Source of the DNA: Brachypodium distachyon
Taxonomy: Eukaryota > Streptophyta > Magnoliopsida > Poales > Poaceae
DNA: 64,000 nt
Direction: 5' to 3'
Assembly (NCBI RefSeq): GCF_000005505.3
Contig: NC_016135.3
Span: 13,920,613-13,984,612 of the forward strand
Below, piece by piece: positions 22,331 to 33,600 of the stretch (its first letter is position 1; every line of letters starts with the position of its first letter). The notes under the pieces were generated by a model. It saw only the letters and a program-made list of their open reading frames with translations, did not search any database and was not told where the DNA came from. The position numbers and the translations under genes were made by a program.

Positions 22331-24300
22331 ACCATCATTTTTGACCAGACAACGAGTTTTTGCTTCTTTCACCAATGGCTATTCTTACCAGTGTGTGCGA
22401 CAAAACAAAAGTTTTCTTTTAAAACAAATACAACTAACCGAGTGACCATGTTTTATCTAGATGCAACTTTTGATAGCTACGGAGAAATCAAGCGGTACAT
22501 TTCTAACTCCAAGCGGTCATGGCAAAAATGTTCCAGCATGAGTTCATGATTGTGCCTCGCTCTCCTCCCACCCCTTCTTCAGCGTTCACCATATCTCCAA
22601 CCCACCGCTAGATATTCAAACTTCACCGTGCTTAATTATTGAGCCGAGCTCTAATGTTCTTCCTCAACATGTATTTGATGGATGCATGCATAAATCACAT
22701 TCAGGTTCCTATACAACCTTAACAGCATGGTGCATCATATATATTGGAGACCATTGAAAGTTGAAACATCACCTTGCAGGTGAACACGTTTTGAACACTA
22801 TGACAACATCGATTAAACTGATGGGTACATGAATAGTTAGATAATTTTGACAAGTCAAATACGTTGATTAGGATATTTCTCGTGTGTGCCGGCCATCTCC
22901 AAGGGAAGGTATTTCTTTTTTCAGTGACAGGGCCAGGGGAAGATACCATCATTCCAGTAAGCATATTCTCTATGTGTTCTTAGCAGAAAAGCTCCTGGTC
23001 TAATGCAAGAAGAGTCGTGCTTGTAGTAAACCAGAAAATACAGAAGTTATCTCTAATCCGAAAGTTACAATGAATATAACGCATTTTGCAATGGTTAGAT
23101 ATTTCAAGTGTGCTCCATGCTGACTTGACAACATAAAATACCTGAATCCAAGTATCAGAAGTTCTATGAATAAATAGAAAGGCACGATTACAGACTGCCT
23201 TGTATTAGAATATCAAATTTTTTTAAGCTGAAATCAAAAACTGAAATCTAAAAAATGACAAGATATAGATCGTACCGGCTAGTAACAGCATGAATCAAAT
23301 AATTAGATTCAAAGGTCACGAGATCAATCCGCTGCAAGTAAATTTGAGAAGTTTATCTCAATAGAACCCAAGAAACACAGTAATTTAATTATTCCAAATG
23401 CCAATGACAACATTTGAAGTATCAGATGTTATGTTGTCAGGGAAAAGATCTGTATTCCCTCTTATACTCTGACTCTCTGAGGTGTCCAGTGGCATAAAGC
23501 AATAAGCATCAGCATGCGCAATGTGAGAACACGAAGAAACTCCCATTCTACTTTTGGTACTTAAGCTAACAACCTGATCCCATGGAATCAAACATTTTCT
23601 CATGTACCAGCACGTGAGAAGAAACTGATTGATTACCTCACAGTTTGCCTACACCATTGGTGCTCTCACGGTTTACAAACTCACTTGTCTTATCTATTAT
23701 CTCAAATCCATCTCCTCACCGACATCACAGCCTCTATGTAGTGCACTCACTCTCATGGTATGTCTACAATTGGCACCTTGCGGCGGCACATACAACAAAC
23801 GTACTGAATTAGCATATACTCTGGTCAGCCGTCAGCACAAAGAAGAAAGAAAGATGGCAATAGGAAAATCAAAAATTAACATCTTTTCATATGAAACAAG
23901 CGTGGAGTGTTGCATTATCTCGTTGGCAATACGTAGTGTAGATTAGCAACTGAATTCAACTAACAAACAACTGAATTTTGTGAAAAGAAATTCTTATCCC
24001 ATGGTACATTCCCTAGTCTAAATAAGATGACTATAAAAACTAAATTCAGCTAATTAACAACTGACACATTCGACTAAAAACTACATTGAGCTAATTAACA
24101 ATGACACTTAGCATTCCAATGAAATTTATGAGGCAGAACCGTCCATTGTTCTGTAAATGTCTATACCTGACTGAATATTGCCCATTAGAAGATAGCAGCC
24201 AAATCTGACGAAGCTACTGCAGCAAATTCTCCATCAACTCACTCAAGTTACTTCTGAAGGCACTATGTAATCACAAAGCAATTATTCCCTAGTCTGAACA
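22331..24300. other. intergenic, nothing recognised
   Basis: AT-rich DNA with short frames only. No miR2118 arm, LTR or domain signal that I can see. Confidence 0.4.
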
Positions 24301-24349
24301 CGATGAGATCAAAGTAAGGGTGGGGAGATGTGCGGATGATTACTGACCT

Positions 24350-24975
24350 GGCTGTGTGTTGGCAGGGGACTGGAAGTGACAGGGGTCATTGGCGGCTCCC
24401 TCAACGAGGGCGGAGGGCACCGACGGCCAAGCCCTTGTGGAGGTTCGATGGCAGCTCCATCAGAGGTGCCTGCTGTAACTGATGGCCGTGCCATTAGAGG
24501 AGGCGGGCAGTGCGGCAGGAGAAGGTGGCGGCAGCGGGCGGGGCGGCTGGAGAAAGCTTTGGCAGAGTACGAGGATGTGGTGGCGGCGGGTAGGGAGGCC
24601 GCGGGCGCGACAGGGAGGCGGCGGGGCAGGGAGGCCGCAGCTGGTCTTGCGAGGTGGACGGTGGGGGTGGGTTGAGGAGGCGGGGCTGGTCCTCAGGTCC
24701 TGCGAGGTTGCAGCGGAACAAGGGGATGCGGTAGTAGGAGGGAACGAGGGGATGTGCCATGGCCCCAGCGGCGGGCGGCGATGTTGCTGCGGCGATCCAG
24801 ATGGGGATGTGGGGAGAGAGGAGGGAGGCGATCCAGATCGGGATGAGGAGAGGGAGGGAGGCGGCGGTGGAGATCTCTTTCCTCTGTACCGAGCGCCCGT
24901 GGAGAGAAGGAGAAGAGAAGCGGTGGCAATCCACGTAAATTCTGTAGAGCGATCGCGTGGAGGGGAGGAACGGAC
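24350..24975 (-). other. GC-rich island, possible first exon on the minus strand
   Basis: About 600 bp of GC-rich sequence with direct repeats (GGATCGCCTCCCTCC-like on minus). On minus it ends in CACACAGCCAG followed by GTCAGTAAT, a plausible splice donor near 24,350. The frame 24,460-25,047 is Pro/Ser/Arg-rich, low in complexity and without a domain, so a leader exon or promoter island is more likely than a protein. Confidence 0.3.
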
Positions 24976-25067
24976 CAACGTGCGTACGTACGTACCAAAC
25001 TGCAAATTAAATAGTAGTAAAGATATTAGAGTGATTAGACGATACATTTTTCATAAAATTAATAGTC

Positions 25068-25130
25068 AGTGCTTTCTCTTGTGTTCCCATGCCTACGGCC
25101 AGGCCAGTCTCCTTCGGCTTCCCTAGTCAG
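25068..25130 (-). repeat. orphan MIR2118 star arm
   Basis: Plus text GTGCTTTCTCTTGTGTTCCC then ATGCCTACGG resembles the star arm of intact hairpins. No matching miRNA arm lies within a normal loop distance. Confidence 0.35.
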
Positions 25131-25259
25131 CGTGAGGATAAAGAAATAAGAGGCTTAAACAATGCATACAATGTTCTGACTAGGAGCATAAGTCACTTGG
25201 AGAAATTTGTAAGGAGCCTAAAATCATTGGAAGCAACTTTATTTTAGGGGATCATTAGA

Positions 25260-25640
25260 AGAAATTAGTACTAAGAAAATACTCCTTTTTAAGGCTTTCT
25301 GCGATTCTCAAGGGGAGGACCGGCCAAGCCCACTTGCTATATAGACGGGTCAGCCCAGTGATACCAAAGATACCCCAAATCCAAAGAGGCCGAGACCCAA
25401 ACTTGGAAATCCCGTCTGGCCCGCCTCCGACTCGGCGCCAGCAGCCGAAGCGTCGAATCCTTGGCGGAAGTGAGGAGGAAGACGGTGGTTCGGCGCGGTG
25501 CGGCGGCGCCGCGGCGGGCGCACGCATGAAGGGTGTATGCTTCAGGGTATAAGCCATGGCGGAGCCATCACTGTTCGGTGCGGCCAAAGGAGGCGGCGAA
25601 CCGGCTCTCTGATGTTAGTGTGCCTTTCTCCAGCTCTTCC
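25260..25640 (+). other. GC-rich island of block B
   Basis: Counterpart of 1,091-1,460: GGCGGCGCCGCGGCGGGCGC, a CATGAAGGGTGTATGC stretch and a CCATGG follow in the same order. Coding frames are not kept between the copies. Confidence 0.4.
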
Positions 25641-25987
25641 TCTTCTCATCTACTCCGTATACTATTAGGATGTGCTGTACGTCCCTGACATTTTGCTTAT
25701 GGAGTAGGGAGTACAAGATACGGTTTATTGTTAAATTCAGTGGATATCCATTGTTCAGTATATATACGACCTTAGGTTAAATTCAGTTAAGCGTTTAAAA
25801 AAAAAATTCAGTTAAGTTGTCATATCTCAGCTTATTGGTCACAGTAATCATCATATTACCCATTTCGATGGCAATTTGGCATGTGTATTAAGCTGTCTGT
25901 TGCATATCAGGCACGCTGAGACCAGGCATAGTACCGAACCATGCAGTCATCAAGCTGCCTGTTCTACCCTTTGATATCTGCTTGGTA

Positions 25988-26136
25988 AGGCAAAAAGAAG
26001 AGGAAGGGATACCTAAGAACATTAGGCATGGGAGGCATTGGGAAATTTCTGAAATAGATCTTCATCTCCAGTTGTGGAGGCAAACACAAGCTTTAGGCTT
26101 TCCTCCATGTTCCCATCCCCGATGCTCTTAGGTGAC
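25988..26136 (-). ncRNA. MIR2118: MIR2118 hairpin 10
   Basis: miRNA on the 3' arm at 26023-26044 (minus; starts TTCCCAATGCC, ends CCATGCCTA); star at about 26,094-26,118 with GGGAACATGGAGGAAAGCC. It is directly followed upstream by a truncated second copy (26,136-26,180). Confidence 0.85.
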
Positions 26137-26193
26137 CCAAATGGAAGAGGAAGGAGCACCCAAGAACAATTGGGATGGGAGAGTGTATATATG
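26136..26193 (-). repeat. truncated MIR2118 copy and TATA box
   Basis: GGAAGAGGAAGGAGCACCC then CAATTGGGATGGGAGAG is one arm of a hairpin cut within the miRNA, joined to CATATATAC on minus (26,185-26,193), the TATA box that now serves hairpin 10. The conserved upstream block is at 26,222-26,250. Confidence 0.5.
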
Positions 26194-27236
26194 TATGCTA
26201 TGGAGAAACCGGTGAGTGAAAGCAATGAACACACACATGGGCCATGGAACATCTATTACTAACATGGGATACATAAAGGGAGGAGATTAGCCTTTTTTTA
26301 ATGCTCATAAGAAGAAAAAAAAACAGATATGCCATTATAAACCTGCATTTACTGAAAGTGTTGGAAAAAAATGAACATCCATTTACTGAAAGTGGAAATG
26401 GAAGTACAACGTGCATTCATTGGGTGTCTTTAGTGAGAGCAAGAATAGTGCATGTGAACATAATATCTCACAACTCAAGATAGCCTGCCCAAAAAAGACA
26501 TCAAAATTCATGTACAATACCGAGCCATATAGCCCATATTTGAGGTTGTACTTCTTTACAACTCGCAGTTTAAAATTGAGATGTCCAACTTTTTACGGGC
26601 AGATGAGTTAGGAACTTACCTAGACACCTTAAACTATGCAATGAAGGAATTGCCTAGTTATACCCTGGACACTTGTAAAAATTTTAGATATCCTTATATT
26701 GCTACTGACTTAATTATTCTGAATTAGGACAGATAAAACAGACTGATTTTACATGGGGAATGAATTGAATCAACGAACAGCTCGAGGTATCAAATAATCG
26801 TGTAAAAACTAGATGAAACTTCTTTTGTGTGATAATTTTCTCTGATATGATGGTGAGCAGTTGAACATCTGATGCTAGCTTCAGATTAGGCAATCTTCTT
26901 AAACAACCGGAAATCTGGGATTTCCCGTGCTAACGTCCTCTGTGCCTTTTCTCGTGTGTTGATGCACAGGGAAACTGATGCTTTGTGTTTTTATCAATTT
27001 CCCGCGTGTTTCTGGCACGCAGTTAATTCGCAGATTCTGGTACATTTTATGTAGTTCACAGACACATTTTTAGGCACATTCTCACACTATTCGTAAATTT
27101 GTCCATGCACAAGGAACAGATGCACTACCAGAGTTCCGGTTCCATATTGTCAACTGGCTAGGCCTATAATAGGATGGTTGGGCTGTTGAATTGCTAAATG
27201 TTCCAGTGACACACTTCGTGCTAGTGGTGCTGCAAA
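26194..27236. other. noncoding, shared with block C
   Basis: From about 26,510 the segment matches 39,700-40,650 inverted (for example GAGCCATATAGCCCATATTT and ACGAACAGCTCGAGGTATCA). No protein domain. Confidence 0.5.
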
Positions 27237-27501
27237 TACTCCCTCTAATTGTAAATATATGTACATATTTGGGGTTGTCCTAAGTCAATCTTCATCAATT
27301 TTGACCGATCTTATAGATATAAAAATTCCAACATATGTAATGCCAAACAGATGCAATATGAAAATATAATCAATACTAGTCCTAATGATACTAATTTGGT
27401 GTTACATATGTTTGTGGTTTTTCCTACAAAGTCAGTCAAAGCTGACAAAATTTGACTTAAGACAACCCCAAATATACAGATATTTAGAAACAGCGGGAAT
27501 A
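27237..27501. mobile_element. Stowaway-type MITE
   Basis: About 260 bp with long imperfect terminal inverted repeats (CTCCCTCT... with TATTTGGGGTTGTC near the left end; GACAACCCCAAATAT ... near the right end) and TA at both borders. The matching place in block C (inverted, near 39,195-39,215) lacks it and shows an empty site, so it inserted after B and C separated. Confidence 0.78.
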
Positions 27502-27699
27502 TATCATAAAACTGGTGGTGACAATGACATGCTGGTTTACTGTGCAGTGTGTACAACCAGAATTGGTCAAGGGTTGTTATAAAATTTTCCTGGTAGATCT
27601 TTGTCTCAGTTACCCTGAGTTATTGCCTGTATACTGATTTATGTCAGGTTGATTTGAATCGGAGTTGATCCGAAAACCATGCGTTGGCAGAGAGGGCAA

Positions 27700-27870
27700 G
27701 GCCAAAAGTAGTGCAAAGGAGCACCCAATAACCATAGGCATGAGAGGCACTGGGTAAGTACAAGAACAAATACAAACCTCTAAAGTTGGGATGAAACTAA
27801 AATTTGTGCTTTCCTCAATGTCCCATGCCCACTGCCTGTAGATTGTGCTTTCTTCCTATTCTCAATTCAA
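27700..27870 (-). ncRNA. MIR2118: MIR2118-like hairpin 11 (diverged)
   Basis: miRNA position 27735-27756 (minus; core CAGTGCCTCTCATGCCTA) with a change in the centre of the conserved block. The star arm is still recognisable (AATGTCCCATGCCC on plus). It was third in the transcript from 29,544 but is now separated from hairpin 12 by the retroposon at 27,886-28,995. Confidence 0.6.
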
Positions 27871-27885
27871 CCTCAAAGCCTTATT

Positions 27886-28995
27886 TTTTTTTTGACGAAA
27901 TGCAGTCAGCGCTGCTTTCATTAATTAAGATAGAAAGAAGTACAAAGATTGTACTACAAGAAAATACAAAGAGCAACTCGAATTGGTTTACACAACAGAC
28001 ATCGCCACAAGAAAAACACACACATTGCTAGAGGAGTGCCCACGACACCATCGAAGGGCATCTCAACACCGAGACATTGCGAAGAGCACAACCATCACCA
28101 CCCTACTTAGCAGCCATCACCGTGAACCAAAGCAAACAGGTCAACGAGTGCCGCCGTCGCCGTCGAAGGACCTCCATCTGCCGAGACATACGTCGAAGGG
28201 CATAAGAAAGCCGAGACCCGACACCGCGCACGAACCTTGACTGTCAACCCAGCCGCAGGACACCCCGAGCATGCTGTGGAGATGCTGACTATTCACGCCG
28301 TCGAAAGGCGTCGATAGCCGAGACTAAGCCAGGAACACGAAGCTCAGAACAACACATGGAAAATGATCGACGACGCCTGAAAGAGAAGCCAGGGAAGGCC
28401 GGAACCCTCAGCCCACCAGCCGCATTGACCCACAGGGAAACCACAGTTCCAAGACGGCGACCCCAAGGAGCTAATGACGCACACGGCGCCACTGCCGTCC
28501 GGTCTGGAGGACCTAGGGCTTTCACCCGGAATTGAGGGAGGCCACAACAATACCTTCAAGAAGGACCACGACACCCACAAGCGTCGCCATTGTTGGGACG
28601 AGCAACGAATTGCTGGTCCAGGCTTTCGCCAAGCCCCACAACACACCGCAGCAGGTCACAGCAAGGGACAGAACGAAAACGGGTTCGGCAACCGCCGCCG
28701 CACCCAAACGGCCAGAGAACGCCCGCAGCCAACACGAGCAAGAGAAGCCTCCACGCCGGGCCAAGGCATGGCCAGCGCGAGCCGCAGATCTGGGCGCAGA
28801 GGCACGGAATCTGCGACCAAGCCAGCGAGCCGCCACCACAACAGCGCACACCACGCGACCACCAAACGCCGGCTCCGCCCCAGATCCGGGCGCAGAGCCC
28901 CGGATCCGGCGACCTAGCCAGCTGCCGCCGCCTCCCCACAACGTGCCACCACCACGAGCCGGAACCACCGCTGCGCTTCAGGAAATGCCAAACCA
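27886..28995 (-). mobile_element. poly(A) retroposon insertion between two MIR2118 hairpins
   Basis: 1,110 bp with a T-run at its left border (A-tail on minus, after CATTTCGTC) and the 12-bp TSD CAAAGCCTTATT (27,874-27,885 and 28,996-29,007). Block C has the uninterrupted site near 38,838-38,860 (inverted). The body is GC-rich, with long but low-complexity frames on both strands and no RT or endonuclease motif that I see, so it could be a nonautonomous LINE or a retroposed transcript. Confidence 0.82.
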
Positions 28996-29058
28996 CAAAG
29001 CCTTATTATCTAAGCAAATGATTTGATATCTTTTTCTGTCTCTAATAAAACAGTATGC

Positions 29059-29232
29059 AAGCCAAAAGGAAGAGGAAGGAGCATCTGAGAACAATAGGCA
29101 TGGGAGGCATCGGGAAAACATCTGAACCGAATCTCGGCCTCTAGTTCTAGAGGCAAAGAAGAGTCCAGGCTTTCCTCCATGTTCCCATGCCCAACGATCT
29201 AGGACCCTCTTTTCGTCCTCTTCCCAACTCGC
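29059..29232 (-). ncRNA. MIR2118: MIR2118 hairpin 12
   Basis: miRNA on the 3' arm at 29095-29116 (minus; starts TTCCCGATGCC, ends CCATGCCTA); star about 29,169-29,192 (GGGAACATGGAGGAAAGCC). The opposite strand encodes IGMGGIGKTS. Its inverted counterpart is hairpin 15. Confidence 0.88.
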
Positions 29233-29304
29233 TTTCAAGTTTCAACACCTTATCATCTAAAACTATTTGTTTATACTTTGTGTTCTCCTCTAAAAGACTA
29301 TACA

Positions 29305-29475
29305 AGCCAAAGGAAGAGGAAGGAGTACCTAAGATCAATAGGAATAGGAGGCATTGGGAAAACACGAAACAAATTTCTACCTCCAGTACTGGAGGAGAAA
29401 ATCGAGTTCCGGGTTTTCCTCCATGTTCCTTTCCTACTGCTCTTAGAGACTCTCTGTCTTCCTCTTCCCGGCTCA
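29305..29475 (-). ncRNA. MIR2118: MIR2118 hairpin 13
   Basis: miRNA at 29339-29360 on the 3' arm (minus; starts TTCCCAATGCC, ends CCTATTCCTA); star about 29,412-29,436. The opposite strand encodes IGIGGIGKTR. Counterparts are hairpin 3 (direct) and hairpin 14 (inverted). Confidence 0.88.
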
Positions 29476-29543
29476 CTGCTCAGCCCTTAAACTGTGTAAC
29501 CATAGGAGTCTCAAACTATTGAATGATGCATGTAGTGTTCCAA

Positions 29544-29554
29544 GATATATATAG
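29544..29554 (-). promoter_or_regulatory. TATA box of MIR2118 group B
   Basis: CTATATATATC on minus, about 70 bp before hairpin 13; conserved block at 29,590-29,632 (plus text GAACACACCCTGCACTGCAG). Confidence 0.62.
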
Positions 29555-29639
29555 GCTTGGCTTGACAGAACCCTGTGAGGGAAGCAATGAAATGAACACA
29601 CCCTGCACTGCAGCATGGTACATAGCAGTCAGTGACACA

Positions 29640-30631
29640 TGACAGCGGGTCCACATAACAATTCGTGTAAAAGGTTTAACCCTTTGCTGTGTATTTACAG
29701 GAAAGAAAAGGAAACCACGCATTCGCTCCAATTCTTGATGGAGTCTTGCACCTATTCGTTTCACTTTGGCCATAAATTTTTCACACATTGCACTGTTCAT
29801 GACTCGGTTAGCTTGTGAATTATCAAGTTTCAAATATCTTTTCCAACTTTAGTTGACCGTAAAGGAGAACAATCAATTAATGCTGTTACGTTCGTATGTA
29901 AATAATTAAGCAAAGCATGTACCAGTTAGCCCAAGGGATGAGAGGTCCAGCAAATACTGCATTCTCTCACCACAGGAAGCGAAGCTGGACACGCAAGCCA
30001 TTCCATCCATTTTGTTTTTCAAACAAACAAAAATTAACCACCATTACTTGGAATAGCAAATTGATGGAGTGTTACTTCTGTTCATGTATTCACACTGAAG
30101 CTATTGTACACATTGGTTCAGCATGGACAGATTGATTCCTTGTGAATCTGCTGACACACCTACTATTTATAGGACACCGTGAATTCAAAGTAAGAAGGAT
30201 GAATTAGGAGTTTTGAAGATTGTCAGGTAGCTTAGCTTGGTTGATGCTGGACCACACTGTACAGGTCATTACGACATTACCTGAGATGGCAAATATATTG
30301 TTCTACTGGACATTAGTAGCAACCACTATCTTCTCACTGGAACGATATGGAAAGAAGTTCCAAATATGTATTCATGCTGACACTGCTCTAGTTTCCTTGC
30401 TAATTGATTGTTTTGTTCACTTGCTTCCGATGCTTCCATGACGACCCCATGTTCCAGCTGACTAGAGCAGTTAAGCTGTTAACTCAGATGCTAACTACTT
30501 CCACACATGATGTACAACGTTCATGTTATTGTTCTGTTATCTTGTGTTTCTCTCCACTCTCTACTCCAACTGCTATCCGTGGAAGTTGTGTTTTATATGT
30601 ATGGAGGATTTATTTGTTATAAGGGCCCTTG
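29640..30631. other. upstream part of block B, noncoding
   Basis: Matches 5,200-6,060 directly, and up to about 30,135 it matches 37,590-38,150 inverted (shared GGTTCAGCATGGACA-like motif). No convincing protein. Confidence 0.5.
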
Positions 30632-30646
30632 GTATAAAAAGATAAG

Positions 30647-33600
30647 TTTTTTTCTAGAATACACCCAAGCAGGTGTATCAAAAATTGAAGAAGAATACCG
30701 TGGCGCGGTTACATGCCCGTAGGCGAAAGTAAAGCGACTACTCTGTTACATTCCACACAGGATCCACTAGATTAGTAAGAGAAAAATCTACGCTATGAAA
30801 AAGACCCGCGCTCGACCACGCCCTGCCTTCCCGAGTGATCATCTGTTGAATGTTTAGCATGCTTGGCGTCACCGCATCAAAAACCACCGAGTTTCTGTGT
30901 TTCCAGAAGCACCAACAAATGAGAGTGATGCTAGTGTTAAGATTCCTCCTCTCCTTTTTGCCTTGGCGAGAGAGTCATGTAGGGATGGTAGCCAGCAAAG
31001 TTTGTTCCAGTTCGTCAGCAAGAACGACCACACCTTCCTGGCCACGACGCAACCAAGCAAAAGATGGTCGATGGTCTCTTGCTCCTGGTCACACAAAGGG
31101 CATTGTGCCGGATGAGGCAAATCTCGCTTGGCGAGTCTATCGGCCGTCCAACACCTATTCCTCAGGGCCAACCACATGAATGCCTTGCACTTCGTTGGCG
31201 CCTTGGACAGCCAAATCACCGTAGCCCCAGCTGAGAGCACACGGCCTCGAAAGAATGCTGCATGCGTCGAGGAGGCCGTGTAACTCCGATTGCCGCTCCA
31301 CTTCCAGCGAAAGGCATCATCATCCTCCGAAAGTGTCACCCCAGCAACGAGATTGTAAATCGCAAGTATATCCACCTATGCCTGGAGTGAGAGCTCAGGT
31401 TGGATAGCCCGGAGCCATCCAAAGCTTCGGCCACCGAGAGCCGCGATGCCCTACTAGAAATCTCCGAGAGCAGCGTTGGCGCCAAATCCGCAAGCGAACG
31501 CCCATCTGTAAGCCACGGATCATGCCAGAATTGTAATGTAACATTCCAAAATTTCAAACTTTTACATGTGCATTGCATCCATGAGCATCATGCCACAATT
31601 GCATGTTTGAATTCAAACTTTGAATCACAAAAGGCTTTAAGAGATTTTGTTTACATCCCTGTAACCTTTGGATTTTCAAACCAATAGGGTTGATGTATAA
31701 AAAGGGTTTAGTGCATATATAAACTATCCCATAATTCTTGGATAATTATTTGGAGTTGAAAAGGTATTTTATTTAAACGGATATATGGCCCTAAAGGCAT
31801 TTATAGGGCAAATGTATATTTACATATTTTATTTTGAGGAGAAACTACTTCCAAAAGTTGTATCATGGTAGAACATGATTTTACAAATTTTCTGGATTTT
31901 ATTTGGGCCAATTTGGAGTTCAAAATCAAAAGTTATCAAAGGATTGAGAAAACAAAAGAAAAAAAAAGAAAAGAAAAGAAGAAAACCGGACCGAACCGGC
32001 CCAGCCCGACCGAACCGGCTCGGACCGACCGCGTCCGACCGAGCCGGACCAGCCCGGTCTGCCCGCGCGCGCGCCCGGGCCGCTGACAGGCGGGGCCCGC
32101 CTGTCAGGGCCTTCTTCCCCGATGGAAGGCGCCGCGATCCCCGCATGCTTGCCGTTTTCGCCACCGCGCGCCGTCTCCGCCGCAATCCCCTCACTCCGTC
32201 CCGTTCTCGCAGCCCCGAGCGCGTCTCTATAAAGCCCTCGCCCCCGCCGTTCTTTTCCCCCTGCTCGCCCCCGCTCGAACGCCGCCAGGCTGCCCCGATT
32301 TCTCGCCGGAGCCGTGCCCGCGCCGCAGCCCATCTTCGTCCTCGGCGCCGTCCCCGACCGTCCCCGACCGCGCCCCGTCTCCGCCGTGCCGCGCCGCGCC
32401 TCCCCGTGCCTTCACCGTCGCGCCCACGTCGCCGGAGCGTCCCCGCGCCGCCGCGCCCGTGCCCGCGCCGCCGTCCGCCGACCGCGCCGCCCGCTCGTCC
32501 CGTCCTAGGCGCCGACCCGCGCCGCCCGAGCCCGCGCCGACCGCGTCCCCGAGCTCGCCGTGCCGCGCCGCTCCGTCCCTGCGCCTCCCCGTCACGCCAG
32601 CCCCGCCGGAGACCCCGCCGCCGTCCCCGCCCGCGCCGCGCCGCCGCCGGAGTTTCCTCGCCAGAACCCTAGGTAAGCCCGAGAGCCCCCGTCCGTCCGA
32701 TCTTTGATCAACGGCTCGGATTAGATCGGGTTAAATCCCTTAAGTGAACCGTTACGCGCCTATCAGAAGCTGCCACGTGTCACCCGGTTTCATAAAATAA
32801 AAATGTAATTTTAATTCCCCGGAATTAATAAAAGGCACTTTTGCAGATAGGCCCCTGTAACTTTAAATGATCACAACTTTAAATCTGTTTGGCCAAATTT
32901 AGTGATCCACACCTTTTTGGAATCCTTAGGAAATGTAGAATCTTTTGGCACTGTCCAAATTCAAATTTGAATATTTGAATCACATTCAAATTACAGATTA
33001 GGGTTTTATGCCATTTAAATCATAACTAATTATTTAGAAGTCCTTTTTGAATGAAACCAGTGCCCAAAATTTTGTTTTAATGTCCTCTGTCCAATGGGGC
33101 AGAGAAATAAATATTTTGAATTAAATTGTTTTGCAGATGCAAATAAAACCTCATTTTAGGTTTTAAACCCTAGATTTTGCTTTTGCTTAAAAACCCTAAT
33201 TACATGTGTTTAATTCTCAAGGCATTGGATCAGCAGATCACCCAAATAAAATAAACCAAACTCATGTCACATGTTTTGCATTGCATCATGACATACATAT
33301 TCTTTTGCTTATGTGGTGTGTTTATGTATGTGTATGTTTGCCTGATTGTATAGTTTTCTCGGAGAGCGAACTGTGTGACTGTGAAGGGTGTTTGAACTCC
33401 AACTACTATCAAGGCAAGTTCACTTTGATCATATACCCATTATTTTATTATGCACTAGAATTTATTAGTTGCATTGTTAGGATTATTATTGTACTTATGC
33501 TAGTTAGGATCTGTCCTAGTAGTATAGGATACCTTTTGTCATGACCTTCACCACCAATTGCCATCGTAGTAGAAAAATGCTATGCTATGATAATATACGA

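Noticed and set aside
24460..25126. 195- and 214-residue frames in a GC island
   Set aside because: Pro/Ser/Arg- or Gly/Arg-rich on opposite strands with no domain; better read as a leader or promoter island.
28474..29026. Overlapping 140-165 residue frames on both strands
   Set aside because: Within the 1.1-kb retroposon; low-complexity GC-rich text without domains.
31875..32672. 265-residue Arg/Pro-rich frame on plus
   Set aside because: It lies inside the GC-rich leader of the solo LTR; it has low complexity and competing frames on all strands, so it is not a gene.
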